From the NCBI RefSeq assembly GCF_004524775.2, contig NZ_CP119081.1, positions 992,001 to 1,056,000 of the forward strand: a stretch of DNA of 64,000 nucleotides, given 5' to 3'. Each line of letters begins with the position of its first letter. The first letter of the stretch is position 1. This document shows positions 8,229-17,600 of the stretch, in pieces. The notes under the pieces are model-generated. The model was not told the origin of the DNA. It was given only the letters and a program-made list of their open reading frames with translations, and searched no databases. The position numbers were made by a program, and so were the translations under genes. The stretch comes from Helcococcus ovis (GTDB lineage Bacteria > Bacillota > Clostridia > Tissierellales > Peptoniphilaceae).

Positions 8229-9560
8229 ATGGCTATTACAAAAATACACCCTATCAAATCGACTCTTAATCTTGCTATCGAATACATTGTAAATGGAGAT
8301 AAAACAGACGAGCAGATTTTAGTCAGCACGCATAAATGCCATGAGTCAACTGCTCATACTCAATTTTTAAGGACACGAAATGATGCAGGAACAAAGGGAA
8401 CTGTTCTTGCAAGACATCTCATTCAATCCTTTTTACCGGGAGAAACTACGCCTGAAATGGCACACCAAATCGGTATGGAGCTATGTAAAAAGATACTCAA
8501 AGACGAGTACGAATTTGTCTTATCTACTCACATAGATAAGGGGCATATTCACAATCACATTATCTTTAATAATGTAAATATGGTAACGGGTAAATGCTAC
8601 CAGTCTAATAAAAAAAGCTATCATAAAATCAGGTATCACAATGATAAATTGTGCAAAGAAAATAACCTATCCGTCATTGATGAGTTTTACGAAAGCTATA
8701 AGAAAAAATATAAGACTAACGGTAAGTCTTGGTATGAAAACGAACAGGTAAAGCGTGGTACTTCTTGGAAAAGCAGGCTTCAATTTGACATTGACAGAAT
8801 GATAAAACAGTCTAAGGATTGGGACGAATTTCTAAAAAAGATGGCTGATCTTGGCTATGAAATCAAATACGGTAAGCACATTGCTTTTAAACCAAAAGAT
8901 AAGGCGAGATTTACAAGGGCTAAAACTATCGGAGAAGATTATACCGAAGAAAGATTAAAAGAACGCATTACAGAAAGAGCGTTTATCAAGACTCCTGCCG
9001 TCAAAAGACGCATCGGCAATATTATTGACATGAACACTAATATAAAGGTAAAGGAAAGCAAAGGCTATGAATATTGGGCAACCAAACATAACCTTAATAC
9101 AATGGCTGAGTCTGTTATATATATCAGAGAACATGGCATTAAATCCGTTAAACAGCTTGACGAGTACATCCAACAAACAGCCGATGAAAGGCAAAATTTA
9201 CAGGATAAAATCAAGGCTATTGATAAGGAAATGCAGGAGCTTTCTACCACTATGGAGCAAGTTCATACCGTTAAAAAATACAGGGCGTGCTATAAGGAAT
9301 ATAAGGCTAATCCTTCTGACAAGGCATTTTTTGAAGAGTACAAAGCTCAGATTACCCTATATGAAAATGCTCTTTCAGAGCTTAAAAAATCCTATTCCAA
9401 GCTCCCAAATTCAAAAGATATTTTAGCTGAGCTTGATAAATTGCAAGAAAAAAAGAATACCCTTATGCAAGAGTATTCTTCCTCAAAATCTACTATGGAC
9501 GAGCTTTACAAGATACGAAAAAATTATGGGATTTATATGGGCAATGAAATGGAGAGATGA
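8229..9560 (+). CDS. relaxase/mobilization nuclease (MobP/VirD2-like)
   Basis: 443 aa. Residues 1-150 form the relaxase domain with the metal-binding histidine motif (HIDKGHIHNHIIFNNVN, about residues 97-113). The remainder is charged and helical, with coiled-coil character from about residue 310. It would nick the element at oriT, stay attached to the 5' end and pilot the strand to the VirD4 coupling protein at 36009-37808. Ribosome site GGAGGTGATTAG precedes the start. It and mobC are the only backbone genes here on the plus strand. Confidence 0.88.
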   Translation: MAITKIHPIKSTLNLAIEYIVNGDKTDEQILVSTHKCHESTAHTQFLRTRNDAGTKGTVLARHLIQSFLPGETTPEMAHQIGMELCKKILKDEYEFVLSTHIDKGHIHNHIIFNNVNMVTGKCYQSNKKSYHKIRYHNDKLCKENNLSVIDEFYESYKKKYKTNGKSWYENEQVKRGTSWKSRLQFDIDRMIKQSKDWDEFLKKMADLGYEIKYGKHIAFKPKDKARFTRAKTIGEDYTEERLKERITERAFIKTPAVKRRIGNIIDMNTNIKVKESKGYEYWATKHNLNTMAESVIYIREHGIKSVKQLDEYIQQTADERQNLQDKIKAIDKEMQELSTTMEQVHTVKKYRACYKEYKANPSDKAFFEEYKAQITLYENALSELKKSYSKLPNSKDILAELDKLQEKKNTLMQEYSSSKSTMDELYKIRKNYGIYMGNEMER

Positions 9561-9598
9561 AAGGCTAAATACTTTTTATATAGCCTTTCATCTTATTT

Positions 9599-10015
9599 TT
9601 AGATTTTATCTTCTAAAATCTTTCTCAGTTTTTCTAAAATTCTATCCCTCCTTTGTCCGATTGCCTGATGTGTAACTTTCTCTTTTCTGCTGATTGACCT
9701 TAGACTTTCTTCTCTGTAAAAGATGGCTTCCATTAACTCTCTTTCTTCTTTTGTCAGTGTAGCTAATGCCTTATGCAGTTCTTCGATTTGCATTTTTACT
9801 TCTACGATTTTTCCCAAGTCTATTTTTTCATCTATGATGTTATCTACAAAATGTCCATCATGATCTAATGCTGAAAATGGAATTACATTATTCTTCCAAT
9901 CCTTTTTCTGAAGATATTTTTCATGCTCTGTTATCTTCCAATAGGCTTTGTAAACTTCTTCATTTACTGGTACGGCTTTTCCTTTGACATAAAGGTAATA
10001 TTCTTTCTTCTCCAT
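9599..10015 (-). CDS. sigma-70-like regulator (complete)
   Basis: 138 aa from the ATG at 10015, which has AAAAAAGGAGG 9 nt before it; a longer frame from 10114 would read through a hairpin and is unlikely. N-terminus MEKKEYYLYVKGKAVPV, a central DHDGHFVDNIIDEKIDL, then a sigma region 4-like C-terminus (LTKEERELMEAIFYREE and a helix-turn-helix with KVTHQAIGQRRDRIL). Paralogue of the partial gene at 1-397. Probably regulates element genes; convergent with the relaxase gene, 38 bp apart. Confidence 0.82.
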   Translation of the reverse strand: MEKKEYYLYVKGKAVPVNEEVYKAYWKITEHEKYLQKKDWKNNVIPFSALDHDGHFVDNIIDEKIDLGKIVEVKMQIEELHKALATLTKEERELMEAIFYREESLRSISRKEKVTHQAIGQRRDRILEKLRKILEDKI

Positions 10016-10021
10016 TGTGTG

Positions 10022-10105
10022 TTCCTCCTTTTTTAAGTTCTCTTTTTGGGTTTTCTGAGAATAAAAAAGGAGGGCTTCTACACTTTGGCGTAAAAAGTCC
10101 TCCGA
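10022..10105 (-). promoter_or_regulatory. leader switch: terminator versus Shine-Dalgarno sequestering hairpin
   Basis: Minus strand, 5' to 3': GGAGGACTT, loop, AAGCCCTCC and six T form an intrinsic terminator. The same CCTCCTTTTTT is exactly complementary to AAAAAAGGAGG, the ribosome-binding site of the gene, and TTCTC/GAGAA pairs extend that second stem. So one arm can end transcription or hide the start site, but not both at once. The layout is shared with the leader at 413-476. Confidence 0.6.
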
Positions 10106-10302
10106 AAATAACAATCAAATTAACTCTTATTGTTATTACACTATTTAATTGTTCAAGAAAATATCTATATAAAAGCGAACCAAAAAGGCATAATCAACAG
10201 CCTATTTACAAAACATGAATACGCACTCATTCACATTACCTCCATAACTATTTCTACACTTAGATGCCTCCTTATTTTTGAATCAGCAGATGCAATTCGT
10301 AA

Positions 10303-11655
10303 TTATAAATTGTTCTTTATTACCAATCTCAATTTTTTATGAATGCTAATAGCAAAAGGAATTGTGATGATTGTTGTTATCAAATCTGAAATTGCTTGTG
10401 CATATATAACACCATTTAGTCCCATAAATTTAGGCAACAATAAAATGATAGGGATAAATACAATTCCTTGTCGCAATGAGTTTAGAAATATTCCCCCTAA
10501 TGCCTTTCCCATAGACAAATATAAGGTAGAGTAGGCAAACTGAAATCCAAATGTTATAAACATAATGACACCTGCTCGTAATGCCTGCACTGCTATATTT
10601 AATACATTTTCATCAGTCCCAAATATAGATAATATACTTGGTGAAAAAATATAAATTATCAAAGTCCACACTATGCAAAATACATTTGTCCATTTAATAC
10701 TTGCCTTGATAGCACCTCTCACTCTTTCATAATTCTTAGCTCCGTAATTAAATCCGGCTAACGGTTGAAGTCCCTTCATATATCCCAATACAACATTTGT
10801 TCCAAGTGTTACAATCCTAAGAGCAATACCCATTGCAGCTATTGCTTCTTCTCCATAAAAGGACGCTGCATAAGATATTTTGCTTATAGATATAGTTTGT
10901 AAAATCTGAAGTATCAACATGGAAATTCCTATCTTCAATATCTCTTTATAAATTGCAAATGTAGGCTTGAAGTTAGATAATTTCATCTCAATTAAATTTT
11001 TATCTCCTATAAAGTAAATGAGATACATTAGACTCGTTATCACTCTGGCTATAAGTGTCGCAATAGCTGCACCTCTCACTCCTAAATTAAGTCCAAATAT
11101 GAATATCGGATCCAAAACCATATTTGATATAGAACCTAAAAGCATAGCTTTTAATGAAATTTTGGCAGCTCCTTGTGCAACGACTAAGTTACCAAGTGTT
11201 ACATTGATTGATCCCAAAATACCGCCTACTATGAATATTCCTGTATAAGACTTAGAAATTTCCATAATAGATGGAATGGCTCCCATAAATTTCAAAACGC
11301 CCTCTAAATAGCAAAACAATACAATAGCTGTAATTATCCCTAAAATTGCACTTGATATAAGAGCAACTGTTGCTACAATACTTGCTTCTTTTTTATTATT
11401 TCCTCCAAGTAGCCTTGATATATAAGAACCTGCTCCTGCACCAAATGTTAATCCTATCCCTAAAAAGATGAGTTGAATCGGGAATGCAACTGAAACAGCA
11501 GCTACTGCCTCTTTCCCAAGTCCGGACACAAAATAAGTATCAACGACATTGTATAAAGCGGCTACCAATAAACTGATAACCATAGGCATACCTAACTTAA
11601 AAAGTGCTTTATCAATATTTTCTTCTTTCAAAATTTTTATTCTGTTTTCGTTCAT
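10303..11655 (-). CDS. MATE-family multidrug efflux protein
   Basis: 450 aa with about 12 membrane segments and the two-fold repeat of MATE (multi antimicrobial extrusion) transporters: PMVISLLVAALYNVVDTYFV at the start, and FNYGAKNYERVRGAIKAS at the midpoint, a hallmark of the family. It would export cationic or other drugs using an ion gradient across the cell membrane. It is a single-gene cargo inside the conjugative backbone. The long leader with a peptide ORF and a terminator points to induction by translation-blocking compounds (see 11704-11978). Confidence 0.9.
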   Translation of the reverse strand: MNENRIKILKEENIDKALFKLGMPMVISLLVAALYNVVDTYFVSGLGKEAVAAVSVAFPIQLIFLGIGLTFGAGAGSYISRLLGGNNKKEASIVATVALISSAILGIITAIVLFCYLEGVLKFMGAIPSIMEISKSYTGIFIVGGILGSINVTLGNLVVAQGAAKISLKAMLLGSISNMVLDPIFIFGLNLGVRGAAIATLIARVITSLMYLIYFIGDKNLIEMKLSNFKPTFAIYKEILKIGISMLILQILQTISISKISYAASFYGEEAIAAMGIALRIVTLGTNVVLGYMKGLQPLAGFNYGAKNYERVRGAIKASIKWTNVFCIVWTLIIYIFSPSILSIFGTDENVLNIAVQALRAGVIMFITFGFQFAYSTLYLSMGKALGGIFLNSLRQGIVFIPIILLLPKFMGLNGVIYAQAISDLITTIITIPFAISIHKKLRLVIKNNL

Positions 11656-11703
11656 TTAAACTTTCTCCACTTCTCAATATTTTGTTTTCTGTATTTATGC
11701 AAC

Positions 11704-11937
11704 AAAAAAAGGCATAAATACAAAATAGTATCTGCCTTTTGCTTAATAATTTATAAAACAAAAGGCTACAGACAAAACATTGCCTATAGCCCTTTACATT
11801 TTAATTATATATCGAGAAATGTACACAAAAACAAAGCCAATAAATGGCCTAATTTTTTTGTATTTCCCGATGAAATATTAAATGCAATCTATTTGCTATA
11901 CTCTGTACAATGTTTCATCGGTTTCATTTGTACAGAG
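11704..11937 (-). promoter_or_regulatory. ribosome-mediated attenuator of the MATE gene
   Basis: Read on the minus strand: CTCTGTACAA/TTGTACAGAG hairpin (11901-11937) inside the leader-peptide ORF; a competing CCGATGAAA/TTTCATCGG pairing (11867-11875 with 11913-11921); a GGCTATAGGC/GTCTGTAGCC-type hairpin (11761-11795); then a terminator made of AAAAGGCA and TGCCTTTTTTT (11704-11740). The terminator's 3' arm can instead pair with downstream GCATAAATAC (perfect 10-bp GTATTTATGC/GCATAAATAC), giving an antiterminator. This is the architecture known from tet(M) of Tn916. Pairings seen by eye; drug response inferred. Confidence 0.65.
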
Positions 11938-11978
11938 TTAAGTTTGTTCTTAGGATGATTTCTTAAGTGAATTCTCAT
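11889..11978 (-). CDS. 29-residue leader peptide of the MATE attenuator
   Basis: ATG at 11978 with AAAGGGG 6 nt upstream; sequence begins MRIHLRNHPKNK and ends CTEYSK before TAG. Its second half covers the two competing hairpins at 11901-11937, so a ribosome stalled here would change which stem forms. Too short for homology; the call rests on start signals and position. Confidence 0.6.
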   Translation of the reverse strand: MRIHLRNHPKNKLNSVQMKPMKHCTEYSK

Positions 11979-12050
11979 AACAATCCCCTTTCAGCTATAT
12001 AGTAATATTTTATCATCTTTTTCAAAAATCGTCAAAACAACATACTCACA

Positions 12051-12524
12051 TCAGAAAGTTTCGATTTTCCCCTTAAAATTATTCGCTTTATCTATCAACG
12101 AACCTCTGAATCCCATTGTAAAAGCAATGTTACTACTTCTAATTGCCAAAAGTTTATCTCCTATGTTAACACCCAAAGAATCCATTAAAGACTGAGGAAG
12201 ATTTACATTTGTTCCATTCAAAGATAGCCATCCATACATTCTTCCCTTATACGAAATAAGTTCTCCCTCTTGTAAACTTCTCTCTGCCAAACATTTATTT
12301 CTAACTAATATGCTATTTAATTTTGAATCGGAAAGTAATTTTTCCGGCATAACACAGAAGCCACCTGTCTGCTTACTTCCTGAAACAATATAGACATACT
12401 TTTCTTTTTCTAATTTGTACTCCTTTATTGCCATAGTCGGAAAACTTAACTCTCCATCTTCTTTTATCTTCGACCAACCAAAAATATATTTTCCGCCTTT
12501 AGTCATCTGTGGCATTGTCTTCAC
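12051..12524 (-). CDS. uncharacterized protein, possible AbrB-like C-terminal domain
   Basis: 157 aa, not recognised with certainty. The N-terminal third reads KYIFGWSKIKEDGELSFP; residues 100-140 (WLSLNGTNVNLPQSLMDSL then VNIGDKLLAIRSSN) resemble a swapped-hairpin AbrB/SpoVT fold. Overlaps the HEAT-repeat gene upstream by 26 bp, so it is the last gene of a three-gene operon with that gene and a PadR regulator. No membrane segments. It may be a sensor or antitoxin-like regulator; this is a guess. Confidence 0.55.
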   Translation of the reverse strand: MKTMPQMTKGGKYIFGWSKIKEDGELSFPTMAIKEYKLEKEKYVYIVSGSKQTGGFCVMPEKLLSDSKLNSILVRNKCLAERSLQEGELISYKGRMYGWLSLNGTNVNLPQSLMDSLGVNIGDKLLAIRSSNIAFTMGFRGSLIDKANNFKGKIETF

Positions 12525-13164
12525 TCTCCTTTAATGCTCTTTTGGTAATTCGAATTGCACCGGCACTATGGATACGAACAACAGGATGTGCATCATTATC
12601 TGCAAGCCACTGTAATTTTTCTAAGTATGGTTTGACATAGTACGGTTTACTTTTTCCTATTACTCTGAACATTTCAGGTGCTTCTATCCGTATTCTCTCC
12701 CCTTTGTCTTGTATCATTTCATAAAACATATCAAGTTTTTCACAGAACAGTTCCGGAGCATTTGTTGCAATATTTTCACAAGCCCAAACGAATGCAAGTC
12801 TTACTTCATCTACATTATCTTTTCTCATTTCCATTATTTTATCTAAATATGGAACAATCAACTGCTTATCAGCTCTGCCTATTCTTCCAAGTGCATTTAC
12901 TGAACGCTCTCTTAATTTAGAGCGATCATCATGTAAGTAACTTGCAATATCTGCAACATACTTTTTTACTTCTAATGGATAATTTAATCCCATTTCTCCA
13001 AGAAGCCATAAGACCTTTGCTTTTACATCGTCAGAATGATTTTCGTTCAAGTAAATAGAAACTTCATCAATAGCTGTTTTCCAATTCTCCTTATTTTTCG
13101 TTATCTCTCTTAATTCCTTTAATAGCTCTCTATCTTCACATATATTTACCAATTCAAAAATCAC
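12499..13164 (-). CDS. HEAT-repeat protein
   Basis: 221 aa built of helical repeats, for example KAKVLWLLGEMGLNYPLEV, LRERSVNALGRIGRADKQL and VRLAFVWACENIATNAPEL, ending with HPVVRIHSAGAIRITKRAL. This is a HEAT/armadillo solenoid of the kind seen in DNA-alkylation-repair-like and scaffold proteins; no catalytic motif was found. The start overlaps the padR stop by 4 bp (ATGA type), indicating translational coupling. Confidence 0.75.
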   Translation of the reverse strand: MIFELVNICEDRELLKELREITKNKENWKTAIDEVSIYLNENHSDDVKAKVLWLLGEMGLNYPLEVKKYVADIASYLHDDRSKLRERSVNALGRIGRADKQLIVPYLDKIMEMRKDNVDEVRLAFVWACENIATNAPELFCEKLDMFYEMIQDKGERIRIEAPEMFRVIGKSKPYYVKPYLEKLQWLADNDAHPVVRIHSAGAIRITKRALKESEDNATDD

Positions 13165-13685
13165 TCCTCTAAATATAGCTTTCTAAAATCATTTATCCAA
13201 TCGTTTAATGCTTCTGATAGCAAGACTTGTTGATTTATAATAGATTTGGCACAAACAGGAATATTTTCTCTTTCCATCTCTAACTTGCTAACTGCATTTT
13301 TGTACTTCTCAATCTCTGTTTCAATATTGTCTATAACCTCTTTGCTTTCATTTTTTGACAGCATTGCCATATTGATAATAACTGCATTAAAATCTAAAAA
13401 AACATTGACCATTTGAGCAGATATTTTCTTCATCAATTCTAAAAAATACTTATCTCCTTTTTCTGTAATGTGATAAATTGACTTTTCAGGCATATTCCCA
13501 TCTCTTGATAAATTGCCTTTTATATAGCCTTTTTCTTCTAACTGAATTACCTTTTTATAAATTGATGGAGTGCTGACCTTTACCCATTTAGAAATATTTC
13601 TGTACTCAACATTCTTTTGCAACTCATAAGCACTTTGTTCTTTCTCTTTAATCATTCCCAAAACTATCAGATCAATTGTTGACAT
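13161..13685 (-). CDS. PadR-family transcriptional regulator
   Basis: 174 aa. Residues 1-85 are a winged helix with the PadR opening (IDLIVLGMIKEKEQSAYELQ) and KWVKVSTPSIYKKVIQLEEK; the C-terminal part is a dimerising helix pair. Its promoter contains a perfect palindrome in the spacer, so autoregulation of the padR-HEAT-hypothetical operon is likely. The inducer is unknown. Confidence 0.85.
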   Translation of the reverse strand: MSTIDLIVLGMIKEKEQSAYELQKNVEYRNISKWVKVSTPSIYKKVIQLEEKGYIKGNLSRDGNMPEKSIYHITEKGDKYFLELMKKISAQMVNVFLDFNAVIINMAMLSKNESKEVIDNIETEIEKYKNAVSKLEMERENIPVCAKSIINQQVLLSEALNDWINDFRKLYLEE

Positions 13686-13715
13686 ATTATCCCTCCAAAT
13701 AAAAAACTACTATAA

Positions 13716-13744
13716 ATTATATCACTGTATTTTACAGTAGTCAA
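13716..13744 (-). promoter_or_regulatory. padR promoter with operator palindrome
   Basis: Minus strand: TTGACT (13739-13744), 17-bp spacer, TATAAT (13716-13721). The spacer contains ACTGTA-AAA-TACAGT (13724-13738), a perfect inverted repeat that would place a dimeric regulator between the polymerase contacts. Very close to consensus. Confidence 0.75.
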
Positions 13745-13883
13745 TTTTTTAGACAACTACAAAACAATCTGATTTTTCTCATTGATTTTCCAACTATCTT
13801 ATTTTTATATAATCTTACTCTTGTGTTTTGAATTTTATCTATCAAAGACTCATTAAAAAACTCTTAATCATATACCTCCAAAT

Positions 13884-13920
13884 AAAAAAAGCCGGTGCAG
13901 TCCTAAGACTACACCGACCA
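13884..13920 (-). terminator. intrinsic terminator after the ssb-like gene
   Basis: Minus strand GGTCGGTGTAGTC, loop TTAG, GACTGCACCGGC, then seven T. It directly follows the stop codon of the SSB-like gene and closes the long minus-strand conjugation block ahead of the padR operon. 13745-13883 is AT-rich with no gene seen. Confidence 0.85.
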
Positions 13921-13925
13921 TAAGT

Positions 13926-14585
13926 TTATCTCTCAGCTTCTTTGCTTGCTTCTTTCTTTTCTTTAGGCTTTTCCTTATCTTCAGCCTGATATTTTTTGAT
14001 AGCTCCAAGTACAGATTCTTTCTTTTCTTCTTGTCCTTTCATCTGTTCTTTTGCCTTTAAGAGCTTTGAAGAAAGTATCCTTACATTACTATGCTCCTTG
14101 CCATTATCATCAATGGAAGTTCTGATTTGTCCAAAGAGCTTCACAAAATCTCCCTGCTTAAAGTATTTTGGAATATCACCCTTTTCTCCATAAGCGGAAC
14201 AATTATGATATATCTTGTTACCTTCATCATCTTTGGATACTACGGAAAAATTCGCTACCTTGAAGGCTTCTCCGTTCTTATTTTCCCTTTCAACTACATC
14301 AACTTTTCCGACAATATTTCCAACGATATTGACAAGGTTATCTTTCTCTTCTCGAACATAAGGCAGGTCTTTAATCTGCCCCTGTTCCCTTAAATCTTCA
14401 ATCATATAATCAAATTCCTCATGCAGTAAATTAACGGTGTCATTGTCCATATATGCATCATATAGTTTGTCTAATGCACTTTCATCGTTAATGCCTTTTT
14501 CCATACTGATAACCGCCTTAACAAAGTCCTTGTGATTATCACTTACCATATCTTCTATCTGATTTCTCATTGTTTTGTAATCCAT
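13926..14585 (-). CDS. single-stranded DNA-binding (OB-fold) protein of the element
   Basis: 219 aa from the ATG at 14585, which has AAAGGAG before it (an upstream in-frame ATG at 14636 lies inside the previous gene and lacks such a site). Residues about 75-170 contain an SSB-like OB fold (IVGKVDVVERENKNGEAFKV, NCSAYGEKGDIPKYFKQGDF, VKLFGQIRTS). The C-terminus is lysine/glutamate-rich rather than the acidic tip of housekeeping SSB. It probably coats transferred single strands together with the smaller SSB at 35134. Last gene of the conjugation block. Confidence 0.75.
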   Translation of the reverse strand: MDYKTMRNQIEDMVSDNHKDFVKAVISMEKGINDESALDKLYDAYMDNDTVNLLHEEFDYMIEDLREQGQIKDLPYVREEKDNLVNIVGNIVGKVDVVERENKNGEAFKVANFSVVSKDDEGNKIYHNCSAYGEKGDIPKYFKQGDFVKLFGQIRTSIDDNGKEHSNVRILSSKLLKAKEQMKGQEEKKESVLGAIKKYQAEDKEKPKEKKEASKEAER

Positions 14586-14625
14586 GTTTTTTCTCCTTTC
14601 ATGGTAAAAGAAAGGTTCCCCTCCC

Positions 14626-17600
14626 TTATCGTACATATTCCTGTTCTTTTGCAGTTTGTTTTTCTTCTGTTTTACTTTCTTCCTGATAGGCTCTTATCTG
14701 TCCTAAGATAGATGGTTTATCACCCGTTTTCTGTGTGGCTTCCTCTTTGGTATGCAAATTATCTTCAACATCATAGGTTGACTCAAAATAATCGCTGTCC
14801 TTAAAGTCATTGTCATATCTGTCAGCAATTCCATCATTATCAAGGTCTTTAGAAAGTGGATCATAGAAGTTACCTTCATCATCAATTTCAAGTCCCATTG
14901 CTTGCTTCAATTCTTCTTCATCTACCGAAACAAAGGTATTAAACTCTCCATTTTCCATTTCAAATTTTATGACATCAAGAGCCTTTTCAACACTTCCATT
15001 TTCCTTTACATAATCATAATGACTTACTACAACATCATTTACATATTGAGTTGCTGTATAATTCTCAAGGTCTAACTCAAACTGTATGCCATGTCTTTCA
15101 TCCGGTGTATCAGTATAAGCAATTCCTATGTGCTTTAAATCAGGATATAGAGCGTCAAACTCATCATAACTATGATTTTCTTCATACTCTCTGTTGCAGA
15201 AGTCAATGATGGCTCGTTTTACATCTTCTACAAGGGGATTATCATTTCTCTTTTCTTCCACTTCTCCCATATCAAGGAGCTTATTTAGTTCAGCCAAGCG
15301 AAGCACCTTATCCTTTAGTTCATCAGCTTTTTCAAAAGGCTTTTGTAATTCCTCTTTGGCATTTTCAAGTTGTTCTTTTGTGCTGATGAGCTTTTCTTCA
15401 AGCCTCTTTAATTTCTCAGGCATTTTCTCAAGAGCATTATCAAGCCTTGTGATATTTCCGTCTGCACTTGTTCCAAGCTCTCCTGAATGCTTTGCAGCAC
15501 CATTTAAGCTAAAGTTATGAGAATTGGTAAAGAAGTTATAGCTTACCTCTAAATCCATGTTTCTATACTTACCGACAACTTTACTCTCATTGATTTTCAC
15601 TTTGGAAATTGCTTCAAGCAGCTTTTCTCCAGCTAACTTCTTATCAGTAATCTTTTCTCCGAAAAGGGTAATGGAAGTAAACTTTTCCTCACCTTCCGCT
15701 TTAGGTTCAACTTCCGATATATCTTTCTTTACAGCTTCTATTAGCTTTTCTGTTCTTGCAATTTCTTCCGGGTAGTTTTTAGCGACCTTATCCTCTAATC
15801 TGTAACGGTTGGACTTATAGTTTGCTTCCAACATCTTCAGCTTCGTAACCTCGTTATCCAAATCCATCTTTTCTTTAATCTTTGGATCACCTGTGGCAAG
15901 AGCTTTAATCTCTGCATAGTTAAGTGAACTTTCATCCACATCTTCTGCCACTCTGACAGGTGTTTTACTTGTCATAATCTGAGAAATGAACTTCTGCTTA
16001 TTCTCTATTGTCTGCCACAAATACGCATCAAAAGTATTCTCTGTTACATAACGATAGATATTCACTTCTTTATTCTCATTTCCCTGCCTTACAATTCTGC
16101 CCGCACGCTGCTCAAGGTCGGCAGGACGCCAAGGGACATCAAGGTCGTGTAGTGCAATCAGCTTATTTTGTACATTCGTGCCGGCTCCCATTTTCTGTGT
16201 AGAACCGAGTAATATCCTCACATCTCCCTTTCTTACCTTTGCAAAAAGTTCATCCTTTTGCTTGTCTGAGTTTGCTTCATGGATAAAGGCGATTTCTTCT
16301 TTTGGTATTCCCATTGCAACGAGTTTTTCTCTAATATCATCATAGATATTAAACTCTCCATCACCTTTCGGTGTGGACATATCAGAGAACAGAAGCTGTG
16401 TAGATTTGTTCTCTTTTGTCTTATCCCAAATGGCAAACACATTTTTCACGCAGACATTTACCTTGCTGTCAGGATTATCAGGTAGCAGCGGATTGATTAA
16501 ACGCTGATCTAAAGCAAGTTTTTTACCGTCATTAGTAATTTTTAGCATATTATCTTCATCAGGCTCTACAACCCTATTTCTCACATCATCAGCTCTTTCA
16601 GATAAACTCTTTAGGATTTCCTTTTGCTCCTCACTGGGCAAGGTCTTGATAACCTCATAGTGTGCTTCAGGAGTAGGAAGATTTAACATATCCGCTGTCT
16701 GAATATCTGCAACTTCCTTGAACATAGACATAAGCTCCGGAAGATTATAGAACTTGGAAAATCTCGTTTTTACCCTATACCCTGTACCTTCAGGAGATAG
16801 TTCAAAGGAGCTTTGCGTTTCTCCAAAAGTGGAAGCCCAAGAGTCAAAATGCTCCAAGTTGTTTTTCTTTAGACTTTCATACTGAAGATAACGCTGCATG
16901 GTATAAAGCTCTGTCATAGAATTACTTACAGGTGTTCCTGTTGCAAAGACCACGCCTTTGCCGCCTGTCATTTCATCCATGTAGCGGCATTTCATAAACA
17001 TATCGGAGGACTTAAAGGCTTCTGACTGTCCGATACCTGCAACATTTCTCATTTTGGTATAGAGATAAAGGTTCTTAAAGCCATGTGCCTCGTCAACAAA
17101 GAGCTTATCCACTCCTAATTCCTCAAAGGTAATGACATCATCTTTCTTAAAATCATCGTTTAGTTTCTCAAGCCTTGTTTCCAGTTTTTTCTTTGTCTTT
17201 TCGAGCTGTTTCACAGTAAAGTTCTGATTTCTGTCATGCTTGTATTCCTCCACATAGTTTATAATTTCATCAATCTGATCTTGAATATGCTTTTCCTGAT
17301 ATTCCTTACTCATCGGGATCTTTTCAAACTGCGTATGCCCGATTACAACGGCATCATACTCTCCTGTTGCAATTTTGCCGATAAATCTTTTTCTGTTTTT
17401 CGGCTCAAAGTCTTTCTTATCTGCAACCATAATGTTAGCTGACGGATATAGCTGCATAAACTCACGACCGATTTGACCCGTTAAGTGATTGGGGACAACA
17501 AACAAGGACTTACTGCACATTCCAAGCCTTTTACTTTCCATCGCAGATGCCACCATTTCAAAGGTCTTACCGCTTCCTACTACATGAGCAAGAAGGGTAT

